Positions 10,772-20,146 of a stretch of 64,000 nt of DNA are shown here, piece by piece. The notes under the pieces are model-generated. The model was given only the letters and a program-made list of their open reading frames with translations, ran no database searches and was not told where the DNA came from. The DNA is from Polytrichum commune (lineage: Eukaryota > Streptophyta > Polytrichopsida > Polytrichales > Polytrichaceae): contig OX485804.1 in the NCBI GenBank assembly GCA_950295325.1, forward strand, positions 60,728,533 through 60,792,532. The letters are read 5' to 3'. The position numbers were made by a program, and so were the translations under genes. How positions within the stretch are numbered: position 1 is the stretch's first letter; the number at the start of each line of letters is the position of its first letter.

Positions 10772-12103
10772 GATTTCAAATACCAAATGATCAACAAATT
10801 CTCCTCTATTGATAATTCGAGCCACAAGCAGAAGAAATACAGCGACCTCAAGGGGGAGATTTACTTGATTACAGCATCGGACTCAGTTTGGAGGAAGTGG
10901 AAAACCGTGTTTGAAAAGCACGAGACGGGGGATTTGATCGACCCCGACACTGGCATTTTCTTCAGCCAAACCTCGCGCTTCAAGCAGATGAAGCCTCTCG
11001 TGAGAGAGTTCTTTAGAACTCTTCAAGGGCTGTCAGAGACGGAGGTGGAGAAGGCGGCATCGCACATCCTGCACGTGGCACCCACGGCCAAGAGGTGTTG
11101 GGTGCATCCGAAGATTGTCTTCGTAAAGCCCAAATCCTTCGTTCCTTCATGCTACACCATGAAGGAATGGACGGAGAACAGGAAAAAGAAGACGATTATC
11201 GTGCAGGAGCTGCATAAATTGGTGCCAGAGAGGAATATTGTCGTGGACGGCGAGGTTCATGGGGCTAACTGGAGAGCATTCAAAGATGAATATAAGTTCA
11301 CCAGTGCCTCCATGGCGGCTCTAATAAGGGAAGCGGGGGACGACTTCTTGCGGGCCAAGATGGTGAAGGGTGGGAAGAACCGGGCGCTTCCGGATCACAC
11401 AGCACGTGCGTTCTCGAACTTCATCAAGGAGAAGAAGATTGTCCAGTTTGAAGGGGACGCTTACTTCAACCTTGTCACCTTCGAGACTTTGAAAATTCAG
11501 GGCTGGCCAGGTCAAGACGCCAGAATGGCGATAAGGACGAAAGCAAGGGACCGCTTTCCTTTTGGGATGATTGATTTTAGAAATATTCCTGGAAGCTCAT
11601 TTGAGGGCACGATGAGCACCCTCTTCTACGACCCCTTCTTAATTAAGTTCGTCGATTATGCAAGCCCTAAGTTCAGGGAGGTAGATATCTGGCTTTGGAT
11701 AGTCGAGGATAGAAGGGCGGAGCAGGTGTACGAGCTTGTCCGAAAACTGCAGCCGGAGTATGCAGTGTCCAAGTCTCACTACATCGCCGCACCGGCGGAG
11801 GGGGCTTACACGACGTTGAAGGACAAGAAGACCAAGTTTGTCAACGTCTTGTGTTTGTACTTCATGTACAAAGCGGAGTTGCTGAAGGTGCCAAACCACC
11901 CTATATCCCGGATGGACAAACTCTTCCAAGTTCCAGAAGGGTTGGGTGCGAACAAGTGCCTCTACGACGAGGCTAAATACGCGAACTATCCTGCAGATGA
12001 GCTGCGGATGGAATTTTACATGAGAATGATGAGGACGCTGACGAGGAGAGGGGACTGCATCTTCAACGTCTTCGGAGGCTCAAAACCTGTCTATGCTGCT
12101 ATG
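10772..12103 (+). CDS. exon 2: methyltransferase-like core
   Basis: Open throughout (DFKYQMINKFSSID...). A basic region (ENRKKKTIIVQELHKL) precedes SPKFREVDIWLWIVEDRR, where amino-methyltransferases carry the catalytic (D/N/S)PP(Y/F/W) motif; here that tetrapeptide is absent. Near the end, RRGDCIFNVFGGSKPVYAAM resembles the AdoMet-binding motif I of permuted enzymes. Possibly a catalytically altered or non-enzymatic derivative. Confidence 0.55.
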
Positions 12104-12263
12104 GTAAGTGACTTTCTATAGCTCGTAAGCAGTTTGGGTCGATTGACCCAAACTAGGCTCTTTGCAGGTTTGGGTCGACCGACCCAAACTACACATTTCA
12201 CTTAGTCTTGTTTATGTGACTGCCTCGACAAATTCTAATTTCCCTATAACTTGGATTGTGTAG
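12104..12263 (+). other. intron 2, carrying two palindrome sites
   Basis: Donor ATG|GTAAGT, acceptor TTGTGTAG|ATG, phase 0. Sites begin at 12132 (centre variant ATTG) and 12168 (intact). Confidence 0.75.
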
Positions 12264-13751
12264 ATGTCGGGGCTGAATATATACTCCTACATAGAGGATG
12301 GCGATCTGCCATTTTATAGGGTGCAGAAATCGCTGGCGAAGAAGATGGACATCCTCGATTGGATCCCGGGTAGCTACGTCGACGAGGTTGTTCAGGGTGG
12401 CGAAAACCCTCTTGATAGGGTGAGGCGCATCAACCCGGAGGAAATGGCCATGAGGGCCACGACCCAAGTTCCCGAACCTCTGGTCGGGTTGCATCCGGGC
12501 AATCCGTCCCGCACAGAAGGTGGCGAGGTTGAGGAGGAGGAGGAGGAAGAAGAGGAACACGAGGAGGCGGAGAAGGAAGGCGACGTCGAGGAAGGGGCAA
12601 CGGGCTTCACGCAACAATCCGAAGCCCCTCAACGGAAGAAGGCGATGCGGGCGGCAACCCCGCAGAGTAAGCTCGTGCCCGTCCTGACTGTGGACGATGC
12701 ACGGGACATGTACTCCAGGGACGCCACCGCGACGTTCAGGGAGAGGAGGAAGTTATAGGGGAAGAAGCTGTATGGCGACTACTCCGTGGAGGAGACCATT
12801 GCCATAAGCAGCGAGGACGACGATGACATTGAGCTCGCCAAACGGCTAAGATCAAATCCCCCGTCCCCGACAGCGTTCTCTGGCATGGTTAGGGTGAAGC
12901 CCGAGGTCCTGACTGTGGAGGAGGCGAACGAGAAGATGAGGAGGGACGAGGAGCAGCGAGTCCGCTTGCAGAAGGCTGCCGCGGAAGAACCCTCAATGCG
13001 GAACGAGGTCGCAGAGCTGAGGGCTCTCCTGTTGGAGCAGGAGCGTCAAAGGGCGATGGCCCAACCTCCGTCCCACGCCGACTTGATATCACAAGTGATA
13101 CAAGGAATGTGGGCGCAAGGTTTGGTGGTGGCTCCCTCCAGCTCCTTCCCGCACTTGCCCCCCGGCTTCCCTCCGCAGAGCATCCCTCAGCAGCTTGTGC
13201 CGCAATCGTCTTTCAGCTTCCAGCACTTGATGCGGCCCCACCAAGTTCCGTACGCGCCGGTCCAGCAAGTGGATGACCCCAACATCTGGTGCGTCTTTGG
13301 AGCCTCCTCCCCTTTGGGCCCTCCACCACTTCGGCCCCCCATAGTCATGGCGCCACCCCACCAATCGGACGACCCCAGGATGTTTGGGTCGACCGACCCA
13401 AACCCACCATCCATTGTAGTGTCCGAAGGGCCCTCTCCAGATGCAGGACAGTTTGGGTCGGGCGACCCAAACCCCGTTGCAGCGCAGTCCTCCCTTGACC
13501 AACATGGGTGTCAACTAGACACGGCCATGCTAGATGTTGAAGGCCTGCAAGGGCCTGGTGATACCTCTACTCCTAACCAAATCGATGAACCCATGCATGA
13601 TGCACATGCGGAGATTGGTTTAGGACAAGGGCCTGATGCCGATCGTTTGCAGGAGAAGGTTCCTGACGTCGTCGGAGAAGGCGGTGGCGAGAGAGGCGGG
13701 GCAGCGGGGACGGTGGAGGCTTCCACATCGTCGAGACATGACCAGGGCGAG
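12264..13751 (+). CDS. exon 3: end of methyltransferase-like fold, acidic and Pro-rich linker
   Basis: MSGLNIYSYIEDGDLPFYRV continues the motif-I strand-helix unit of exon 2. Then follow an acidic run (EEEEEEEEEHEEAEKEGDVE), an in-frame TAG at 12756-12758, a short coiled-coil-like stretch (MRRDEEQRVRLQKAAAEE) and a long Pro/Gln-rich disordered region. Two copies of the palindrome (13382-13403, 13451-13472) lie in the reading frame and encode FGSTDPNP and FGSGDPNP. Ends GAG|GTAATA in phase 0; without splicing it would stop at TGA 13761. Confidence 0.5.
12756..12758 (+). other. in-frame TAG in exon 3
   Basis: The frame reads RERRKL, TAG, GKKLYGDYSVEETIAISSED and stays open for 330 further codons. 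Fourth in-frame TAA/TAG in the element's genes. Confidence 0.65.
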
Positions 13752-14237
13752 GTAATACACTGAGCCTTCCCAGTTTGGGTCGACCGACCCAAACTTCCTG
13801 GGTCACTGTCTTGTTGGCGTGGTCGTGTCCCCCTTGCTAGGAGGAAATGCACACCCCCTGCCCCCCTGGTCTACACTTGCTCCCCCTCCCCCCAACGTGC
13901 CCCCCCGCGATCCCCTTCGTCTCACCTGCATTCGACTACGCTCGACCTTGGCGGCGCGCAACCAATTTTGTAGATGTAGAATTAGGATAGTGTGAATGCC
14001 CTCGTTCACCGCCCCCCCCCCCCCAAATCAAATTGTACATAGAGATTTGTAAAAATAAAATTATTATTTTTGGCGCCCATATGTTAGCATCCGTGTCCCA
14101 ATGTATGTTGTTCCCTTGTATGTTTTTGTTGCCACCAATGGTCCAATTCTTCTTGTGTTTGCACAAAATTTCCATTCTGCTTGAGATGGACATAGCATAA
14201 CATAGTCCTCGCCGCCTTCTCTCGCTCGTCGCCGCAG
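13752..14237 (+). other. intron 3, C-rich, with one palindrome site
   Basis: Runs from GTAATA to GTCGCCGCAG. It contains an intact palindrome at 13773-13794, pyrimidine-rich tracts (13850-13925) and a run of about 14 C residues near 14011-14024. Both ends are phase 0. Confidence 0.5.
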
Positions 14238-15050
14238 GGTTTGGAGCATAGCGTCGCAGCTCCCCACCGATCCTCTCCGAGGAGTGTGGAGGACAGCGCG
14301 GTGGTCCCCCCGATTTTGCCCTCGCCACCTTCGCCTCCCAAGACCCGGTTCCTGGTGCTAGACCTCAACGGGGTCCTTGTCCAGTGCGTGCATTGTCCGA
14401 GGGTCCCAACGGTGCCTTTCTGCAAGCCCGAGGACGCCAACTACGATGGACCCCCCGCGTACATCAAAAGCAAGCTAGTGTACCTCCGCCCGTGGCTTCG
14501 GCGCTTCCTACAGGTCGCCCTATCCAAATGGTGGGTGATCATTTGGAGCTCCATGAAGTCCGAGAATACCCAGGCCGTCGTGGAGTTCATCTTCAAGGGA
14601 CTCCAACCCCCGTGCTTGGTCCTAGGACAGGATTCTTGTAAAACATTGTACACCCCCGAGGGCAGGGTTGTGAAGAAGCCCAACAACCCCGCCGTAAACC
14701 AATTTCTTAAGGTCTTGAAGCCAGTCGTATGGGACCAGCGTCCGACCATGGTCGGCTGTCCCTACGACGTTCGCCCCACCCGTGACAACACGTTGATGGT
14801 GGACGACAGCGCTTCCAAAAACATTTTGAACCCGACCTCCAACTTCATCGTTTGCCCCACGTGGACAGTCGAGAAGGTCCGAGACCGCTTTTTATTAGAC
14901 CTACTTAAGTACATTCAAACGCTCGTGGGGAGCGGACTACCCGTGCCCCGGTTCCTTAGTTGTAATCCGATAGGTGAAAGATACATGGATCCGAAGGACT
15001 ATATGTACAGAGAGTTGTACGCTTACGCGAAATATAATAAACTCATTTGA
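14238..15050 (+). CDS. exon 4: FCP1/NIF-type HAD phosphatase-like domain
   Basis: FLVLDLNGVLV (motif I, D1424, with Asn in place of the usual second Asp), VIIWSSMKSENTQ (motif II, Ser 1486-1487), and TLMVDDSASKNILNP (motif IV, DD 1571-1572). The order and about 200-residue length fit the NLI-interacting-factor/FCP1-like HAD family, whose members dephosphorylate phospho-Ser/Thr proteins such as the RNA polymerase II tail. The substituted second Asp may weaken activity; DLNG forms also exist in plant relatives as I recall. It follows exon 3 in phase 0, so it is probably the C-terminal module of the same protein, but it could be a separate gene. Confidence 0.68.
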   Translation, partial: GLEHSVAAPHRSSPRSVEDSAVVPPILPSPPSPPKTRFLVLDLNGVLVQCVHCPRVPTVPFCKPEDANYDGPPAYIKSKLVYLRPWLRRFLQVALSKWWVIIWSSMKSENTQAVVEFIFKGLQPPCLVLGQDSCKTLYTPEGRVVKKPNNPAVNQFLKVLKPVVWDQRPTMVGCPYDVRPTRDNTLMVDDSASKNILNPTSNFIVCPTWTVEKVRDRFLLDLLKYIQTLVGSGLPVPRFLSCNPIGERYMDPKDYMYRELYAYAKYNKLI

Positions 15051-15169
15051 GATACTACATGGTGTGCCATTGTGTGTGATATAGTATGCCTCAATTGTAT
15101 ATCGATTTTCTCATGCTCCCCCCCTGCCCCCCTCCCCTTGGGTTTTGTTTGTTTTAATTTTGCCATCAG

Positions 15170-15523
15170 CGTTTGGAGCCCTCGATTGAGATCGTCAGCG
15201 AATCAAACTTGGGGAGCTTCTTCTACGAGACCGTCTACGATGCCACGTCCACCATCGACTACTCCAAGGAGCCTCTTGACGCCGGCGTCGTCGATAGCCC
15301 CCCACCCAAGCAAATCTTCCGGCGATCTCCGTCCCCGTCGCCGCTCAAGGGCATAAATCGCAAATGCGTCCGGACGTCCCCCTCTCGGCCCGGCGGCAGT
15401 AGTACACCTCAACGGCGGCTGCGGATGGACGCTCGGCCTACGAAGAGTGGCACCCTTCCTATTCCTTTGCGGGACGCATTGCCCCTCCTCGCCGACTCCG
15501 ACGGGAACGCCCCTAGTGACAAG
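15170..15523 (+). CDS. exon 5: Ser/Pro-rich exon, alternative tail or separate gene
   Basis: Acceptor TTTTGCCATCAG|CG, then RLEPSIEIVSESNLGSFFYE and a Pro/Arg-rich stretch, ending DK|GTGAAC. It starts in phase 0, like exon 4, and the two share GTTTGGAGC at their starts. Exon 3 could therefore splice to either. Exon 4 itself ends in TGA with no good donor before it. Confidence 0.42.
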
Positions 15524-15655
15524 GTGAACCCCCCCCCCCCCAAAACATGGTTAACCGCGCATTACAATCATCCGGCACTTAAAAAATGAACGTGTGACAC
15601 GTTTGGGTCTTCCTCCCTAAACTAACACGTGTGTTCTTGCATTCACGCGTTGCAG

Positions 15656-15973
15656 GTTGCTCCCACCCGTAGACCTATGCGGGCTAGTGCGTCCGTCGAG
15701 TTGGAGCGTTTCTACTCCATGACCAGAAATGCAAGACAGTCCACTTCATCGTATTCGAATTCTTCGTCGTATAATTCGGGCGGCCGACGGAATCCAAAAT
15801 GTGTTATTGATGGCGGTCACCCCAAGAATGGCTATAGTCGCAGGGCGGAGATTTTCAGGAATGTTGAAGCAATGCGAGCAAAAGAAGCCGCAGCAAAAGA
15901 AAAAGAGGCAAAAGAAAAAGAGGCAAAAGAAAAAAAAGCAAAAGAAAAAGAGGTAGTCTCCGAGGCTAGATAG
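15656..15973 (+). CDS. exon 6: Lys/Glu-rich C-terminal exon
   Basis: Acceptor CGCGTTGCAG|GTT, phase 0, then VAPTRRPMRASASVELERFY, an Asn/Ser/Arg-rich stretch and an AKEKEAKEKE repeat run ending EVVSEAR-TAG. The upstream intron carries a palindrome variant at 15601-15622. Function unknown; a basic, charged tail could bind nucleic acid. Confidence 0.42.
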   Translation, partial: VAPTRRPMRASASVELERFYSMTRNARQSTSSYSNSSSYNSGGRRNPKCVIDGGHPKNGYSRRAEIFRNVEAMRAKEAAAKEKEAKEKEAKEKKAKEKEVVSEAR

Positions 15974-16486
15974 GCCATAGTAGGCGTAGGGTTTTGGGCC
16001 ATAGGCAAGAACATTTTGGGTCGCACTATCCAATGGATGTGTTGTGTTAGCATGCTATGCATTTTACATGCCACACTTTGTATGTTTTTTTTTTGCAATA
16101 ATATAAGTGTCACATGATTTCCCCTTCCATATGGTCTAAGGTTTGGATTGCCCTACCTAAACCATCACAAATATGAGTTTGGAATATTTTGTATGTTATA
16201 TTATATTGGTTCACATATTTCCCCTTCAATATGATCTATGGTTTGGATTGCCCTACCTAAACCATATTCATACAAGTTTTTGTGCGATAATATGAATGTT
16301 TTAAGATTTCCCCTTCAACTTGGCCTAAGGTTTGGATTGCCCACCCTAAACAATCCCAAATATTGAGTTATTAACGGGGTTCTTGTTCTAAACACCCGCT
16401 TCAAAGTGTTCGCATCTTACAACTTTCTCCAATATGTGTTCCATTTATCCTTGTTCTTATTTCTGTGAATGTCTCAAAATGCCCAA
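15974..16486. other. right subterminal region with decayed palindromes
   Basis: Three variants of the motif (GTTTGGATTGCCC(T/A)(A/C)CCTAAAC type) start at 16141, 16241 and 16330, spaced about 90-100 bp with partly repeated spacers (CCCCTTCAAT, ATATGA). From about 16380 the sequence matches the right half of the miniature at 6841-7093. Confidence 0.65.
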
Positions 16487-16512
16487 AAAGTCTCAATTTA
16501 ACGAATATAGTG
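16487..16512 (-). repeat. right TIR of the giant element
   Basis: Perfect 26-bp inverted copy of 67-92, ending ATATAGTG. Confidence 0.75.
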
Positions 16513-17014
16513 TTAAATTAACTAAACTAAACTTAATTCATAATTAATTCATAAGAATACAAATTTAGGATATTCCAAGAATCTGAAGTAATTACGTGCC
16601 AAAACGATTAAACATATGGAGTAAACAACGTTGACTATCAAAAATATCTTTTAACTTAGTTTATTTACCTTAATAATATAATATTCATTTTTCCAATTGT
16701 CTTTTGATACTACTAGATTAAAAATGGCTTATATATTTAGATTAAAAAAATCAACAATAGCTAAGTCCTTGGAAAAACAATTCAATTCAAGTGAAATGTG
16801 GAGAAGTAAAAGTCAACGTAAATACCCGTCCCCCCTACATGAATCAACCCAACTTAAGAGATGTCAAATTTTTATTGAAAATTCATTTATTCTCCGATTT
16901 TGGTTCTCTTCTCGGTCTCAACCCTGTGAAGATCAAAACTCCATCATTTTTAGTTTTTTTTTCTTCAACTCCAACCGTTTCCAACCTCAACCAATTCCAC
17001 CCTTGATTGAAAGT
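16513..17014. other. flank right of the large element
   Basis: AT-rich, no recognised gene. No further copy of the palindrome motif was seen from here to the end of the window. Confidence 0.4.
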
Positions 17015-17982
17015 GTCGCGCACCTCTCCATGAGGAGTACCTGAAACACCATGGGCACAAGGGGGACCCCGGAGTGACACCCGGGACTTGTGGCGCCATT
17101 GGTGAGAGGGCCCAAGTGATCCTAGTGTGGGTGAGGGCCCCGGGCGTTGGGAACACCTCCCACCCACGGAGACTAAGAGGCACGAGGATAAGGCCATCAG
17201 CTATGCGTAGCTTATAGCATGTAGATTCTAGAATGCTCAAAAACACCTCAATCGGAAGTGTGAGCTAGGAGTTATGGCAATTTGAGTGGGGCGCTGTCAT
17301 GGGACAGTGCAGGGTACAGCAGTGCCTGGGAGTGATTCCCGGAACTGCCAAGGTTTGAACAGGCATAACTTCCTCAATAGTTTCCCGAATGGGGCAAGTG
17401 AGGAGTTCATCAGCATCTACGTGAAGTGTAGATGAAGATGGAGTGGTTTCTTGTTAACATCAGACATCATACAAGGAAGTTATGATGGTCCGAAGCTGCT
17501 GGGGGCTTCTAGGCCCAGCGGCGAAGGGAAAATGTCTACTTGGCCCCAACTCTTGGTAGAGAGACAAAAGGTTTCTTGACGGTTGAGTAGGGGCCCCGCG
17601 TAGAGTGCTAGAGGCTTATATGGATGAGGTGGTGTGGCCTCACCCACCCGAGGCCGAACGGCACGGCCTCCATGGGCTTTGGCCCAATGTGAGGCCATAA
17701 TTGCCTAGTATGATTCGGGTTGTTGTAGTGTTGCTCTGGCAATGCGATGATCAACATAAGATTGGACTTTCATGGATGGAAGTCCACATCTAAGAATTGA
17801 TTACCAATTAAGGGGTGAGTCTTGAAAGCAAAGTATGAGGGTTGATTCCCCTCTTATGAATTATAAGGTCCGGGGTAGAAGGAGCTAACCATTAGCATGG
17901 CGGAATGCGAAGGGTTAGCGCTCGTAACCTTTGCTAGAAATGAAAATGAGCAAGATTGTTAAGGAAGCTAGCAGGGTTGCGA
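17015..17982. other. retroelement-like GC-richer segment
   Basis: Clearly higher GC than its surroundings. It contains phrases common in plant LTR or leader sequences as I remember them (CTCAATCGGAAGTGTGAGCT, AGGAGTTATGGCAA, GGCATAACTTCCTC). No LTR pair, primer site or coding domain was found, so the class stays open. Confidence 0.25.
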
Positions 17983-18766
17983 CAAAAAGACTCATTGTTT
18001 AGTTTACTTAGTCGTTTTAAATAATAATATTTCTTGGAAACCAATGAAATTGTTGTAAGCATTTTATATATATATGTATTTTTTTTTCTTGTTTTATAAT
18101 TGTCATAGAGTAGATAACTTAAATCTTTTTAACGTGGTTTCCTTACTATGATTTAATTCAAAGTGCCCTAAAAATTAAATATCATACTTTAAAATTCCTA
18201 ATAATTTAAAAAAATGAAGATATAAATTTTTTAGAGCAGCCTTATAGTAATAACTTCATGTAAGATTATACCTATAACTTAATGTAAGATTTTTATAATG
18301 AATTAATATCAAAGAGACTAGAAAAAGAACGTCAATATCTATCCAAGATTATAAATTATTTTTAAAATAAACATTTAAAAAAATCAGGGTACAAATATAA
18401 AGTCAGCGATACCAAAATAGAGGATGTCTTATAAAAATACCCTTAAATTCTAGACAAGGGTATGAAATTCTATACGACTAATTTTGTTGGAATTTTTTTA
18501 ATATTTATTTATGCATGTGAAACATCATAGGATTGGACTTAGGAGCAAGATGTGATAAGCTTCTAAAATCTATTATTGTTTTTGGCCCAAAATTACTAAT
18601 TAATGTAATATTTTATAAAAATTAATTATAATTCATCATCAAATAAAAAGGAGTTAGAATGAAACCTTTAAAAAAATTATTAGATAAATAAAATAACCTC
18701 ACTTCCTCTAAAAAAGTATTACCATTCAAAACTATTAAGTAAACTAAGTAATAAGTCTTTTGACGA
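17983..18766. mobile_element. 784-bp inverted-arm element
   Basis: The left arm (GACAAAAAGACTCATTGTTT to about 18035) and the reverse complement of the right arm (about 18712-18766) match over about 50 bp with a few differences. The interior is AT-rich and non-coding. The flanks both contain a GGGTTG block, a possible trace of target duplication. It splits the GC-richer segment on its left from sequence continuing at 18767. A non-autonomous DNA transposon is the likely identity. Confidence 0.6.
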
Positions 18767-20146
18767 AGGTGGGGTTGATCGAGGTCAAAAGCGGTTGGAA
18801 TTAAAGATGATAGAAGCTAGAAATAAAGAAGTTTGGACATCTAAATATCCGAGACCAAAAAGATTGAAAGATAGAAATAACCAAAATCAGAAAATAAGAG
18901 ATGATCCAATGGAAATTTGACGTCCCTAAAAATGAGGTTGTTTCACACTATGAAGGAGTGAACTTATTTGTTAATTTTTTGCTTCAGCATATTATACTTG
19001 CATTGGATCATCTTTCCAAAAACTAAGTCATTGTCATGTTTTTAATCAAAGCATTTCATCCATTGATAATTCTACATTGTCGAGTAGTATTAGCTAAGTC
19101 TAAAGGCGTTTTGAATAATCAACGTCATTCGCTTTATTCGTTTGATCGTTTTGGCATGTTGTCACTTCGGATCCTGAAAATATTTTAAGTTTTTATCCTT
19201 ATTAACTACTTATTATTTGACTTTAACTTAGTCAATCCTTCAAATTTTCATTTATTGTTTCTTTGATGCTCGTTATCTTATAATTTACTTACTAAGTTAA
19301 TTTCTAGAGCTAATTTTTTTTTAAATATTTTACTATGTTTTATTATCTATCTCATATTAACCACCACTACTAGGTTGATTGATACAAAAATCATTTAAAT
19401 CGTTATATATCCCTTATAATTTCATTACCAGAAGACTGCATTATGAAGTAGACGACATGTACAAGCAACCTTATTCTAGAAATCAAGTCATTTCATTATT
19501 ATTCCAAGAACAAGCAACAGATTTTACCTAATCCTAAATTAGTCCAGTGAGCTTACACTAGGATGAAGTAACAACTAAATTATAAGAGATTAATTTTTAA
19601 TTTATCCTCACAACACATTCTTCAACATGATTCAATTTTTCGTACTTCTCATCAACATAGTGAAGAACCTCTTGGTAATAACATGAACAAAAAAAATTAA
19701 AGTTTAAGTTTGTTATGCCGATTATTCAAAAAATATTTTATTTCTTATTGAGAAGAACTGACCCTCCAACTTGAAGACTCTTACCCATTTTCATTTTTAA
19801 TATGGACATCTAGGTTGATTGCAATATGACCTTCATTTTTGGCACCTTAAATATAGTCATTTAATTGCTAAAATATAATACATAATAGCATTGGCATTGG
19901 TCTTTGACCTTCTGTCTTAACTAATAAATATTAAGACAAAAAAAATCATGATGGACTTTTCAACCACAATAATCAAAAGTACAAGCCGTTTTAATGATTA
20001 TGAGTCACGCTAGTGCTCAGGCGGGAAACCTTGCCAAGAAAATTGACATGTGGTTAGGGTTACAAACCCATAGCCCAACAACAAATCCTCTCCAACAATA
20101 GCAACAAAAAATTAAATCAAGCGAGGGCCTACAACCAATTTTTTGG
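18767..20146. other. AT-rich intergenic with an old direct repeat
   Basis: No gene was recognised. About 19525-19640 is repeated at about 20505-20640 (CTAATCCTAAATTAGTCCAG, GTGAGCTTACA, GGATTAATTTTTA.TTT, ACATTCTTCAAC), which links it to the following hairpin region. Confidence 0.45.

Larger units (their letters stand above)
9226..15050 (+). pseudogene. ParB-like / amino-methyltransferase-like / HAD gene, nonsense-damaged
   Basis: Four exons fit together with phase-0 GT-AG introns: 9226-10551, 10772-12103, 12264-13751 and 14238-15050 (TGA), about 1650 codons. Order: an unknown N-terminal region and S/T/P-rich linker (about 170-245); a ParB-like domain with DFWLIDGQHSVEASKKIQ (DGQHS at 347-351); a central region with FREVDIWLWIVED (about 743-755) and DCIFNVFGGSKPVYAAM (FGG motif 873-880) continuing across an intron into MSGLNIYSYIEDGDLPFYRV, the order of a permuted N4/N6 amino-methyltransferase; an acidic and Pro-rich linker; then a HAD domain. 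In-frame TAGs at 10141 and 12756 interrupt it. The start was chosen because ATG follows an acceptor directly and precedes MAPKKRPGERWF. A bacterial-style ParB-methyltransferase pairing inside a plant-type element is unusual. The domain calls are by motif, not by search. Confidence 0.62.
67..16512. mobile_element. about 16.4-kb CACTA-ended giant DNA element
   Basis: Position 67 begins CACTATATTCG and continues to ACTTT at 92. The reverse complement of 16487-16512 is identical over these 26 bp, and the three outer bases TAA/TTA also match as an inverted repeat. CACTA/TAGTG ends are the signature of the EnSpm/CACTA superfamily. Between them lie two divergently arranged cargo genes, a subterminal-like palindrome family confined to the interval, and a miniature with both ends. 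I find no TNP2-type transposase, so the mobilising enzyme is either the DUF7869-like gene inside or supplied elsewhere. No perfect 3-bp target duplication is seen. The extent is inferred from the TIRs; nested insertions could inflate it. Confidence 0.68.

Noticed and set aside
12198-12632. Minus-strand frame with a Leu-rich stretch
   Set aside because: It is the antisense of the Glu-rich run of exon 3.
6905-16512. Direct repeats 6905-7093 and 16330-16512 as LTRs of a retrotransposon
   Set aside because: The first block is joined to left-end sequence, there is no primer site, polypurine tract or reverse transcriptase, and inverted CACTA ends explain both blocks better.
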